From contig CAMUJH010000023.1 of assembly GCA_947089145.1 (NCBI GenBank), forward strand, positions 1-63,530: a stretch of DNA of 63,530 nucleotides, in the 5' to 3' direction. The translations under genes and the position numbers were made by a program. The notes under the pieces were generated by a model. The model searched no databases, was not told the origin of the DNA, and saw only the letters and a program-made list of their open reading frames with translations. The stretch comes from an uncultured Hungatella sp. (GTDB taxonomy: Bacteria; Bacillota; Clostridia; Lachnospirales; Lachnospiraceae). This document shows positions 53,248 to 61,378 of the stretch, piece by piece (within the stretch, counting starts at the first letter, position 1; every line of letters begins with the position of its first letter).

Positions 53248-54293
53248 TTAATAGTGAACTTCAAAAGTTCATAGGGCATGATAATCTGACAGTCTTTCAG
53301 GCCATGCAGAGAATTGATGCAAATGAACACGGTATTTTGATAATCACGTCTCCATCGGACAAGCTGATAGGCAGCCTGTCCGATGGAGACGTGAGGCGCT
53401 ATCTTCTTTCTGGCGGGAGGCTTGAAGACAACGTGACTCTTGCAACAAATAAACATCTTAAGACTGCTTACAGTTATGATGAGGCAGTTTCCCTGTTTCA
53501 TAAAAAAAATTATATTGCTATACCTCTGGTTGATGAGAACAGAAACATTGTCAGCATATATCTTGGAAATGAACGGACAGAGCTTCCAAAACCGCCGATT
53601 CATATTCCTGTAGTGATTAATGCCGGAGGTAAAGGAACCCGCTTGGAACCCTATACAAAAATTCTTCCAAAACCTTTAATACCAGTGGGGGAACTGCCGA
53701 TCATTGAACATATCATGCGGCGGTTCCAGGAGTATGACTGCCAGGAGTTTCATATCATTGTAAATTATAAAAAACAGATTATGAAAGGCTATTTTGCAGA
53801 GAATGAAGGAAAGTATAACATTATTTGGCATGAGGAAGAGAAAATGCTGGGCACCGGCGGTGGTCTGACTCTCCTCAAGGGAAAGATTCACGAAACTTTT
53901 TTCTTTACTAATTGTGACAACCTTCTCATGTCAGATTATGACAGCGTGATTCGCTTTCATAAGAAAAATCAAAATGTTGTCACAATGATCTGCGCATATA
54001 AAAATATTCAGATTCCATACGGCGTAGTTGAGATGGGAATGAATGGTTCCATTGAAGAAATGAAGGAAAAACCGCAGTTCTCTTTTTTAACAAATACTGG
54101 TATCTATGTTGTTGAACCAGAAGTCCTGGAAGATATGGAAGACGGAATTGCCATAGGATTTCCGGATGTTGTTGGGATGCAGATTGCAAAGGGAAGGAAT
54201 GTGGCTGTTTATCCCGTAAGCGAAAATGAGTGGCTTGATATGGGCCAGCTTCCGGAACTGGAAAGGATGCGTAAAAAACTGTATGGTGAGTGA
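53244..54293 (+). CDS. PtmE/LegE-like sugar-phosphate nucleotidyltransferase with CBS pair
   Basis: 349 residues. A CBS-domain pair (about 1-112, 'GSLSDGDVRRYLLSGG') is fused to a nucleotidyltransferase domain ('VVINAGGKGTRLEPYTKILPK', 'TGGGLTLLKG', 'FFTNCDNLL'). This is the architecture of Campylobacter PtmE, which makes the GDP-activated glucosamine derivative for the legionaminic route. The CBS region is encoded by DNA that forms an 18-bp perfect hairpin (53344-53394). Confidence 0.85.
   Translation: MINSELQKFIGHDNLTVFQAMQRIDANEHGILIITSPSDKLIGSLSDGDVRRYLLSGGRLEDNVTLATNKHLKTAYSYDEAVSLFHKKNYIAIPLVDENRNIVSIYLGNERTELPKPPIHIPVVINAGGKGTRLEPYTKILPKPLIPVGELPIIEHIMRRFQEYDCQEFHIIVNYKKQIMKGYFAENEGKYNIIWHEEEKMLGTGGGLTLLKGKIHETFFFTNCDNLLMSDYDSVIRFHKKNQNVVTMICAYKNIQIPYGVVEMGMNGSIEEMKEKPQFSFLTNTGIYVVEPEVLEDMEDGIAIGFPDVVGMQIAKGRNVAVYPVSENEWLDMGQLPELERMRKKLYGE
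53344..53394 (+). repeat. 18-bp perfect inverted repeat inside a coding region
   Basis: 53344-53361 pairs perfectly with 53377-53394 around a 15-nt loop (arm core ACGTCTCCATCGGACA). It lies in the first CBS motif of the PtmE-like gene and encodes 'SPSDKL...LSDGDVRRY'. A stem this long inside a gene is unusual and could cause polymerase pausing or mRNA processing. Confidence 0.85.
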
Positions 54294-54295
54294 GT

Positions 54296-54394
54296 ATGGA
54301 AAAGATTGTAATCATTGGGTATGGCGGTCATGGAAAGAGTGCGGCTGACAGCATCAGGGCAGCAGCGCATTTTGAGATTGGGAGGGCAGCATAA
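54296..54394 (+). pseudogene. Truncated NeuD/LegH-type acetyltransferase N-terminus
   Basis: A 32-codon frame reading 'MEKIVIIGYGGHGKSAADSI' then 'RAAAHFEIGRAA', ending with TAA that overlaps the next ATG (TAATG). The start matches the N-terminal PglD/NeuD nucleotide-binding motif of sialic/legionaminic acid acetyltransferases. The rest of the protein, including the left-handed beta-helix acetyl-CoA domain, is absent. The last codons (GGGAGGGCAGCA) serve as ribosome binding site for the following formyltransferase. Most likely a deletion remnant of the N-acetyltransferase gene. Confidence 0.75.
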
Positions 54395-55284
54395 TGAAAA
54401 TAGGGTATTTTGCCGACGGCCCCTGGGCACATAAAGCCTTGGCCAGACTGGCAGAAGATAAAGACATTGAGATTTCCTTTATTTGTGTAAGATACGATCA
54501 CCAGGATTCGGTTTTGATCGAGGAGGGAAGAAAACAGAAGATTGACGTGCTCTGGCACAAAAATATCAATTCCGCTGATTTTATAGAACGGATAAAGCCA
54601 TATGGCTGCGATTTGTTCGTTTCCATGTCGTTTAATCAGATCTTCAAGACGGAAATCATAAATATTCCTCCGTTAAAGACCATTAACTGCCACGCAGGCA
54701 GGCTTCCCTTTTACCGGGGAAGAAATATTCTAAATTGGGCGCTGATTAATGATGAGAAGGAATTTGGCATTACGGTCCATTATGTTGATGAAGGAATTGA
54801 CACCGGAGATATTATTCTGCAGAAAGTATATGAAATTACGGATGAGGATAATTACCAGACCCTTCTGACCAGGTCTTACGCCGGATGCGCAGATGTTCTG
54901 TATGAAGCTGTCCGGCAGATTCTGTCTGGCAGGGTTCAGCCTATAAAGCAGGACAGCATTGATCCTGTGGGAACGTATTGCGGAATGAGAGGGCCAGGAG
55001 ACGAACTGCTTCAATGGAACCAGACCAGCAGGGAAATCTTTAATTTTGTAAGAGCAATCTGCGCACCGGGGCCTATGGCATTGACCTTTGTGGATCATGT
55101 TCCTGTTTCGGTTAACAGGGTATCCATCATAGCAGGGGCGCATACATATAAAGGAATTCCCGGTCAGATTATCGGCAAGACAGAAAGGGGCTGGCTTGTT
55201 AAGACTCAGGACACGATGATAGAGCTTGAAGAATACAAGACAACAGGCAGACTGGGCATAGGAAAGAGGTTTAAGAATGAATAG
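54394..55284 (+). CDS. Sugar N-formyltransferase
   Basis: 296 residues of the methionyl-tRNA formyltransferase-like fold that uses N10-formyl-tetrahydrofolate to formylate an amino sugar. The catalytic triad N98, H100 ('INCHAGRLPFYRGRN') and D136 ('DEGIDTGDII') is intact and spaced as in known sugar N-formyltransferases. A C-terminal Fmt-C-like domain follows ('RAICAPGPMALTF'). It sits between the nucleotidyltransferase/aminotransferase genes and NeuB, exactly where the N-acetyltransferase is expected, so it probably formylates the C4 (later N7) amine of the legionaminic precursor. Confidence 0.85.
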   Translation: MKIGYFADGPWAHKALARLAEDKDIEISFICVRYDHQDSVLIEEGRKQKIDVLWHKNINSADFIERIKPYGCDLFVSMSFNQIFKTEIINIPPLKTINCHAGRLPFYRGRNILNWALINDEKEFGITVHYVDEGIDTGDIILQKVYEITDEDNYQTLLTRSYAGCADVLYEAVRQILSGRVQPIKQDSIDPVGTYCGMRGPGDELLQWNQTSREIFNFVRAICAPGPMALTFVDHVPVSVNRVSIIAGAHTYKGIPGQIIGKTERGWLVKTQDTMIELEEYKTTGRLGIGKRFKNE

Positions 55285-56284
55285 CACAAAGCATATATGC
55301 ATTATTGCCGAGGCAGGAGTTAATCACAATGGGAGCATGGACATAGCAAAGCAGCTTGTGTGCAGGGCAAAAGAGTCCGGTGCGGATTACATCAAATTTC
55401 AGACGTTTGTCCCTGAAAATCTGGTATCCCGGTTCGCTCAGAAGGCAGAGTACCAAAAAGAAACTACAGGAGAGAAAGAGACACAGCTTCAGATGCTGAG
55501 GAAACTTGCCCTGACCTATGATGATTTCCATATGCTAAAAGAGTACTGCATGGAAATGGGAATCGGATTTGTCTCCACGCCGTTTGACTTGGACAGCATT
55601 GATTTTTTAGAGAGCCTGGATATGGATTTCTGGAAAGTGCCTTCCGGGGAGATTACAAATCTTCCGTATCTGGAGAAGATAGGAAAAACAGGCCGGGATG
55701 TTGTGCTTTCCACCGGAATGTGCCAGATAAAGGAAATCCGGGATGCCCTGGAGGTGCTTGAGAAAAACGGAGCCGGGAATGTTACAATCCTGCACTGCAA
55801 TACAGAATATCCGACTCCATATACAGATGTAAATCTGAAGGCAATGGCTCACATACAGAGGGAAACGGGACTGCCTGTGGGGTATTCGGATCATACGGCT
55901 GGAATTGAAATTCCCATAGCAGCGGCAGCCCTCGGTGCGGCGGTGATTGAGAAGCATTTTACCCTGGATAAAACCATGGAAGGCCCAGACCATAGGGCAA
56001 GCCTGGAGCCGGACGAACTGAGGCAAATGGTTTTGGCTATCAGGCATGTTGAGGCTGGGCTGGGGGATGGGATCAAAAGAAGAACAACATCTGAGAGCAA
56101 AAATTTGTCTATTGTAAGGAAAAGCGTTGTGGCAAAAAGGAATATAGCAAGAGGCGAAGTACTTACAAAGGAGAATATCACTGTAAAGAGGCCGGGAAAT
56201 GGCATCAATCCAATGAAGTGGAACGAAATTATCGGAACCTTTGCAAGCAGGGATTTTATTGAGGATGAGTTGATAGAACTATGA
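55277..56284 (+). CDS. neuB: N-acetylneuraminate/legionaminate synthase
   Basis: 335 residues that condense PEP with a 6-deoxy-mannosamine derivative to form a nonulosonic acid. The TIM-barrel NeuB domain has 'IIAEAGVNHNGSMDIA', 'KFQTFVPENL', 'HCNTEYPTPYTDVNL' and 'GYSDHTAG', followed by a C-terminal SAF antifreeze-like domain ('VAKRNIARGEVLTKENITVK'). In this context it is the LegI equivalent. Overlaps the formyltransferase by 8 nt and NeuC by 4 nt. Confidence 0.93.
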   Translation: MNSTKHICIIAEAGVNHNGSMDIAKQLVCRAKESGADYIKFQTFVPENLVSRFAQKAEYQKETTGEKETQLQMLRKLALTYDDFHMLKEYCMEMGIGFVSTPFDLDSIDFLESLDMDFWKVPSGEITNLPYLEKIGKTGRDVVLSTGMCQIKEIRDALEVLEKNGAGNVTILHCNTEYPTPYTDVNLKAMAHIQRETGLPVGYSDHTAGIEIPIAAAALGAAVIEKHFTLDKTMEGPDHRASLEPDELRQMVLAIRHVEAGLGDGIKRRTTSESKNLSIVRKSVVAKRNIARGEVLTKENITVKRPGNGINPMKWNEIIGTFASRDFIEDELIEL

Positions 56285-57471
56285 AAAGAATTGTGATTTT
56301 AACAGCTACGCGGGCTGAATATGGATTACTGCAGCCTATAATCAAAAAACTTCAGCAGGAGACAGACTATGAAATGCTCCTTGCGGTAACGGGAATGCAC
56401 CTTTCACCGGAGTTTGGGCTGACTGTGCAAGAAATAGAATGTGACGGCATACCGATAAACAAACGAATTGAGATCGTTCTAAGCTCAGATACTCCGGTTT
56501 CGATTTCAAAATCAATGGGGCTAGCCATGATTAGCTTCTCAGAATATTTTGATGAGTGTAAGCCGGATGCATTAATGGTTTTAGGGGATCGGTATGAAAC
56601 ACTTGCCGTATGCTGTGCGGCGATGAATGCAAGAATTCCTATTTTCCACCTTAATGGCGGGGATGTGACTGAGGGCATGGTTGATGAGGCTGTCAGGCAT
56701 TGTATTACTAAGATGAGCTACCTCCATTTTGCCAGTACTGAGGCTTACCGAACCCGTATCATTCAGATGGGAGAAAGCCCTGACAGAACGTTTCATGTAG
56801 GTGCCATGGGAGTTGAAAATGCGTTGCATATCATGCCGGTACCTCTATCTGAATTAGAAGCTAGTATTGGGTATGAATTAGGAAATCATTATGCGGTTGG
56901 AACCTTTCACCCTGTCACGCTGGAGAATTCAACAGCAGAAACTCAGATCAGGGAGATATTGTCTGCAATAGACTGCCATAAGGACATCCGCTTTTTATTT
57001 ACAAAAGCGAATTCGGATGCAAACGGAAGAATAATCAACCAAATCCTGTCTGATTATGCTGCAAAAAATTCAAATTTATATCTGGTTGATTCTCTTGGAA
57101 GAAAACGGTATATGAGCGCACTAAGGTATGCAGAATTCGTCATTGGAAATTCTTCCAGCGGATTAATGGAAGCCCCAAGTTTTGGTATTCCTACGATTGA
57201 TATTGGAGATCGCCAAAAAGGGCGTATAGCGGGAGAAAGCGTTATTCATTGCCGGCCCGACAGAGCGTCAGTCAATGAAGCAATAGACTTGGCGCTGTCA
57301 GAGAATTTTAAGAAAATAGCCAGCAATGCAAAAAATCCATATGGGGATGGCAATACTTCTGTGAAAATATTGGAGATTATTAAAGATTTCATGGAACATA
57401 ACAAAATTAACTTAAAAAAGAAGTTTTACGACATTGCATTTTCATTGACAGAAAGCATAGGTGCACAATGA
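56281..57471 (+). CDS. neuC: UDP/GDP-sugar 2-epimerase, hydrolysing (NeuC/LegG)
   Basis: 396 residues, GT-B fold. Motifs are 'LTATRAEYGLLQPIIKKL', 'VLGDRYETLA', 'HLNGGDVTEGMVDEAVRH' and 'IGNSSSGLMEAPSFGIPTID'. It epimerises C2 with release of the nucleotide, giving the free mannosamine-type substrate for NeuB. The C-terminus extends some 15 residues past the usual end ('LKKKFYDIAFSLTESIGAQ'). Translationally coupled to both neighbours by ATGA overlaps. Confidence 0.92.
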   Translation: MKRIVILTATRAEYGLLQPIIKKLQQETDYEMLLAVTGMHLSPEFGLTVQEIECDGIPINKRIEIVLSSDTPVSISKSMGLAMISFSEYFDECKPDALMVLGDRYETLAVCCAAMNARIPIFHLNGGDVTEGMVDEAVRHCITKMSYLHFASTEAYRTRIIQMGESPDRTFHVGAMGVENALHIMPVPLSELEASIGYELGNHYAVGTFHPVTLENSTAETQIREILSAIDCHKDIRFLFTKANSDANGRIINQILSDYAAKNSNLYLVDSLGRKRYMSALRYAEFVIGNSSSGLMEAPSFGIPTIDIGDRQKGRIAGESVIHCRPDRASVNEAIDLALSENFKKIASNAKNPYGDGNTSVKILEIIKDFMEHNKINLKKKFYDIAFSLTESIGAQ

Positions 57472-58157
57472 ATCATATTGCGGTTATTCCGGCAAGAAGC
57501 GGATCGAAAGGGTTAAAAGATAAAAACATAAAATTGTTAAATGGAATTCCTCTTATTGGATATAGCATAACAGCAGCAAGAAAGTCTGGGCTTTTTTCTC
57601 ATATAATGGTTTCCACGGACAGCCAGGAATATGCAGAGATAGCTATGGCGCAGGGAGCAGAAGTGCCCTTTCTGCGATCTCCCAAAACCAGCAGTGATGA
57701 GGCTGGAAGCTGGGATGTTGTCAAAGAGGTGCTTGCCGGATATGCGGAACAATTCAATACGGTTTGCTTACTGCAGCCAACATCGCCGCTGAGGACAGCA
57801 CAGGACATAATCAATGGTTATACAGAACTTGAGGCAAAAAAAGCTGACGCAATTACTGCTGTCTGCAAAATGGATCATTCGCCACTGTGGTCAATGACCT
57901 TAGATGAGGACTGCTCGTTAAGTGAATTCCGCAGGAATTTGCAGATAGTCCCGCGGCAGATGATGAAAATTTACTACCAAATAAATGGTGCATTATATAT
58001 TAGAAAAATTACTTATTCTGCTGAAGGCAATATAGCCTTACATAATGATAAAGAATATGCAGTAATTATGGAGCGCAGTCGAAGCGTGGATATTGACACG
58101 ATTGAAGATTTTGAATATGCAGAATACTTAATCAGAAAAGAAAAAAATCTATTATAA
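57468..58157 (+). CDS. neuA: CMP-nonulosonate cytidylyltransferase (NeuA/LegF)
   Basis: 229 residues, with 'VIPARSGSKGLKDKNIKLLNG' CTP-binding motif, 'VSTDSQEYAEIA' and 'LLQPTSPLRTAQDI'. It activates the nonulosonic acid as the CMP-sugar for the transferase, presumably the GT52-like enzyme at 43466-44518. Last gene of the glycan operon in the window; no clear terminator hairpin follows. Confidence 0.92.
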   Translation: MNHIAVIPARSGSKGLKDKNIKLLNGIPLIGYSITAARKSGLFSHIMVSTDSQEYAEIAMAQGAEVPFLRSPKTSSDEAGSWDVVKEVLAGYAEQFNTVCLLQPTSPLRTAQDIINGYTELEAKKADAITAVCKMDHSPLWSMTLDEDCSLSEFRRNLQIVPRQMMKIYYQINGALYIRKITYSAEGNIALHNDKEYAVIMERSRSVDIDTIEDFEYAEYLIRKEKNLL

Positions 58158-58360
58158 AATAAAGCTGACTTCCTTTATCCATTAGCATCTTCCTTTCTAA
58201 AATCGTTATATGCCGGGGCAGACTTTGAAAACCGCCTCGGTTAATCTGGCTGAACATCAAAGGTATTTCCCGGTTTGTCAGCGTCAATTCATAGAATTTT
58301 CGCCCCAGGTTTCTTCTGTCCAATGGCTTTTTACACGGAGATAGCCGCCTGCCAGCAGAA

Positions 58361-58415
58361 GGCTCCATAGAGCCTGTGATAACCTTAACTAACTGAAATT
58401 GGCAGTGACAGTAAC
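58361..58415. repeat. Intergenic repeat, copy B
   Basis: GGCTCCATAGAGCC forms a short perfect hairpin running into GAGCCTGTGATAACCTTAAC and a downstream GGCAGTGACAGTAAC. It shares 19 of 20 core bases with copy A at 13909-13928, and part of the flank (CCCCAG-TTTCTTCT type sequence) appears in opposite orientation in copy A. Confidence 0.45.
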
Positions 58416-58474
58416 CAAAAGTACAAAAATTAAGGAAACACGCTCTAAAAAAACTATGCACTTTCTCCAAACTA

Positions 58475-58483
58475 TGATATAAT
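58475..58483 (+). promoter_or_regulatory. Extended -10 promoter of the BMP transporter operon
   Basis: TGATATAAT, a perfect extended -10 identical to that at 5466-5474, about 107 nt before the lipoprotein start. Confidence 0.6.
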
Positions 58484-58589
58484 CAAAAGCGACCGGCATA
58501 ACCGGCATTATGTGATTCCGGATCAGTTCCCGAAACCTATGGATACAGGAAATCCGGAAATCAGGCTTCAAACACAAGGAGGAAATGTA

Positions 58590-59750
58590 ATGAAGAGAAG
58601 ATTGTTAGCAGTACTCATGGCAGCAGCTATGACGGCAGGACTAACAGCCTGCGGCGGAGGCGGCGACAGCGCTTCTGAAACCACCGGGGCGGCAGGGGCG
58701 TCAGAGACTACGGCGGCAGCAGAGACTAAGACTGCAAGCGAGCCTTCCAGCGGAGGGTTTGAGCTGGCTTTGGTCACAGACCTTGGAACCATTGATGACA
58801 AGTCCTTTAACCAGGGCGCCTGGGAGGGACTGACCAAGTATGCGGAAGAGAACGGGATTTCTTACAAGTACTATCAGCCCCAGGAGGGAACCACGGATTC
58901 TTATTTGGAGACGATTGGCCTTGCGGTGGAAGGCGGGGCGAAACTGGTGGTATGTCCCGGATTCCTGTTTGAAGAGCCGGTTTACCTGGCTCAGGATCAG
59001 TATGCGGATACCCATTTCATTCTTCTGGACGGAGAACCCCACAGCGGCGATTACTCGGAATACAGAACCAATGACAATGTAATGCCGATTCTTTTCCAGG
59101 AGGATCAGGCAGGATTTTTGGCAGGCTATGCAGCGGTTAAGGACGGAAACACCAAGCTTGGCTTTATGGGAGGCATGGCAGTTCCGGCAGTTATCCGTTT
59201 CGGATACGGATTTATTGAAGGAGCCGAGGCGGCGGCAGCGGAGATGGGGATCACCGGCGTTGAGGTAATGTACAATTATACCGGCGCATTTGCGGCTACG
59301 CCGGAGGCGCAGTCCATGGCAGCTTCCTGGTATCAGAACGGAACCGAAGTGATCTTCGGCTGCGGCGGCGCCGTAGGAAACTCTGTAATGGCGGCGGCTC
59401 ACGAGAAAGGAGCCAAGGTTATCGGCGTTGACGTTGACCAGAGCTTTGAATCCGAGACTGTTATCACTTCTGCCATGAAGCTTCTGTCCAACTCCGTTTA
59501 TGACGGGGTAAAGGCCTTTTATGACGGCAGCTTCCCAGGAGGAAAGACCAGCGTATTTACCGTGGAGAACAACGGCGTGGGACTTCCCATGGAGACATCC
59601 AAGTTTGAGTCCTTCACCCAGGAAGACTACGATGCGGTCTATAAAAAACTGGTTGCCAAAGAGTTTGAACTTGTTCAGCCGTCAGCCGATAACATTGACC
59701 CGACTGTTGACTTGAGCGTATCAGCGGTGACAATTAATTATGTAGAGTAA
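58590..59750 (+). CDS. BMP-family nucleoside-binding lipoprotein
   Basis: 386 residues: signal peptide with lipobox 'GLTAC' (C21), a Gly/Ser/Thr/Ala-rich linker, then the BMP (TmpC/Med) domain ('LVTDLGTIDDKSFNQGAWEG', 'GFMGGMAVPAVIRFGYGFIEG', 'VIGVDVDQ'). It captures nucleosides or purines for the ABC transporter encoded downstream. ATG 58590 follows AAGGAGG; the frame is open from 58512. A strong hairpin after the gene probably sets its higher expression. Confidence 0.92.
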   Translation: MKRRLLAVLMAAAMTAGLTACGGGGDSASETTGAAGASETTAAAETKTASEPSSGGFELALVTDLGTIDDKSFNQGAWEGLTKYAEENGISYKYYQPQEGTTDSYLETIGLAVEGGAKLVVCPGFLFEEPVYLAQDQYADTHFILLDGEPHSGDYSEYRTNDNVMPILFQEDQAGFLAGYAAVKDGNTKLGFMGGMAVPAVIRFGYGFIEGAEAAAAEMGITGVEVMYNYTGAFAATPEAQSMAASWYQNGTEVIFGCGGAVGNSVMAAAHEKGAKVIGVDVDQSFESETVITSAMKLLSNSVYDGVKAFYDGSFPGGKTSVFTVENNGVGLPMETSKFESFTQEDYDAVYKKLVAKEFELVQPSADNIDPTVDLSVSAVTINYVE

Positions 59751-59764
59751 GCTTTATGCATACA

Positions 59765-59804
59765 GGGGGCTGATTGCAAACAGGGTTTGCAGCAGCCCCC
59801 TTTT
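59765..59804 (+). terminator. Intercistronic terminator/attenuator after the binding protein
   Basis: GGGGGCTGATTGCAAAC (59765-59781) pairs with GTTTGCAGCAGCCCCC (59785-59800) with one bulge, followed by TTTT. Partial termination here would give more binding protein than ATPase and permeases. Confidence 0.75.
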
Positions 59805-59836
59805 GTCTAATTTCCGGAAAATAAGGGGGAAACCTG

Positions 59837-61378
59837 ATGGATTATGTTATTGAAATGCTTCACATCACAAAGAAGTTTCCTGGGATCATCGCAAATGATG
59901 ACATTACGATTCAGCTGAAAAAGGGCGAGATCCATGCGCTCTTAGGAGAGAACGGCGCCGGCAAATCCACCCTTATGAGTGTCCTTTTCGGGCTGTACCA
60001 GCCGGAGGAGGGAGTCATCAAGGTTAAAGGCAGGGAAGTAAAAATCAAGGGGCCTCTGGATGCCAATGCATTGGGGATTGGCATGGTGCATCAGCATTTT
60101 AAGCTGGTTCATAATTTTACGGTGCTTCAGAATATTGTACTGGGCATGGAGACTGTAAAAAAGGGCCTCCTGAAAATGGATGACGCCCGAAAGAGGGTTA
60201 TGGAGCTCAGTGAGAAATACAATATGTTCATTGATCCGGACGCGCTGATCAGCGATATCACCGTGGGAATGCAGCAGAGGGTGGAGATCCTGAAAATGCT
60301 GTACCGGGACAATGAGATCATGATCTTTGATGAGCCTACGGCGGTTCTGACTCCCCAGGAGATCGACGAGCTGATGGCGATCATGAAGAATCTGACGGAT
60401 GAAGGCAAATCAATTTTGTTTATCACCCACAAATTAAATGAAATCAAGGCGGTGGCGGACCGGTGCAGCGTCCTGCGCCGCGGGAAATATATTGGAACCG
60501 TTGATGTAAAAACCACCAGCAAGGATGCCATGTCGGAGATGATGGTGGGGCGCAAGGTAAACCTGACAGTGGAAAAGGCCCCCGCAAAACCTGGAGACGT
60601 GGTGCTGAAGGTGGACGGCCTCTGCGTGGATGCCAAGCAGGAGGGCCATACGAAAAAACTGGTGTCAGACGTAAGCTTTCAGGTGCGCCGGGGGGAGATC
60701 GTCTGCATCGCAGGCATTGACGGCAATGGGCAGACCGAGCTGGTTCAGGCGATCACAGGAATCCGCCCTGCAAACAGCGGAACGGTGCAGGTAAACGGGG
60801 AGGACGTGACCAGGAGATCCATCCGCTATAAAAATACTCACGGCATGGCCCATATTCCCGAGGACCGGCACAAACATGGCCTGGTGCTGGACTACAACCT
60901 GGCCTATAACGGGGTTCTGCAGCAGTATTTTGAACCGGAGTTCCAGAACCATGGCTTTCTGAAAGAGGATGCCATCTACAGCTACGCGGACAAGCTTATT
61001 GCTGATTTTGACATCCGAAGCGGCGAGGGAGCCGCCACAATTACAAGAAGCATGTCCGGCGGCAATCAGCAGAAGGTAATCGTTGCCAGGGAGATTTCCA
61101 GGAAACATGACCTTCTTTTAGCCGTGCAGCCTACCAGGGGCCTGGATGTAGGCGCTATTGAGTATATCCATTCAGAACTGGTGAAGCAGAGGGACAGCGG
61201 TTCGGCAATTCTGCTGGTTTCCCTGGAACTGGACGAGGTGATGAACCTAAGTGACAGAATCCTTGTGATCTTTGAGGGCCATATTGTGGCCCAGCTTGAT
61301 CCGAAGGAAGTTACCGTGCAGGAACTAGGACTATACATGGCAGGCTCAAAGAGAGAGGGGAAAGCAGATGAAACTTAA
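59837..61378 (+). CDS. Nucleoside ABC transporter ATP-binding protein (double ABC)
   Basis: 513 residues with two fused ABC domains, as in YufO/RbsA-type ATPases. The first has Walker A GENGAGKS (37-44), a degenerate signature 'TVGMQQRVEILK' and Walker B 'IMIFDEPTAVL'. The second has a degenerate P-loop 'GIDGNGQTEL' but a good signature 'MSGGNQQKVIVAREI'. One composite ATP site is therefore probably non-canonical, which is usual for the family. Overlaps the next permease by 11 nt. Confidence 0.93.
   Translation: MDYVIEMLHITKKFPGIIANDDITIQLKKGEIHALLGENGAGKSTLMSVLFGLYQPEEGVIKVKGREVKIKGPLDANALGIGMVHQHFKLVHNFTVLQNIVLGMETVKKGLLKMDDARKRVMELSEKYNMFIDPDALISDITVGMQQRVEILKMLYRDNEIMIFDEPTAVLTPQEIDELMAIMKNLTDEGKSILFITHKLNEIKAVADRCSVLRRGKYIGTVDVKTTSKDAMSEMMVGRKVNLTVEKAPAKPGDVVLKVDGLCVDAKQEGHTKKLVSDVSFQVRRGEIVCIAGIDGNGQTELVQAITGIRPANSGTVQVNGEDVTRRSIRYKNTHGMAHIPEDRHKHGLVLDYNLAYNGVLQQYFEPEFQNHGFLKEDAIYSYADKLIADFDIRSGEGAATITRSMSGGNQQKVIVAREISRKHDLLLAVQPTRGLDVGAIEYIHSELVKQRDSGSAILLVSLELDEVMNLSDRILVIFEGHIVAQLDPKEVTVQELGLYMAGSKREGKADET

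Larger units (their letters stand above)
58158..58589. other. 432-bp intergenic region with repeat copy B and BMP-operon promoter
   Basis: No gene is convincing on either strand. It contains the core GAGCCTGTGATAACCTTAAC (58370-58389) related to 13909-13928, preceded by the small hairpin GGCTC-CATA-GAGCC, and an extended -10 promoter at 58475-58483. No purine-riboswitch consensus was found upstream of the nucleoside-type transporter. Confidence 0.55.

Noticed and set aside
58370-58590. Possible purine riboswitch before the nucleoside transporter operon
   Set aside because: The expected conserved core and three-way junction pattern were not found; only a repeat core and an extended -10 promoter are seen.
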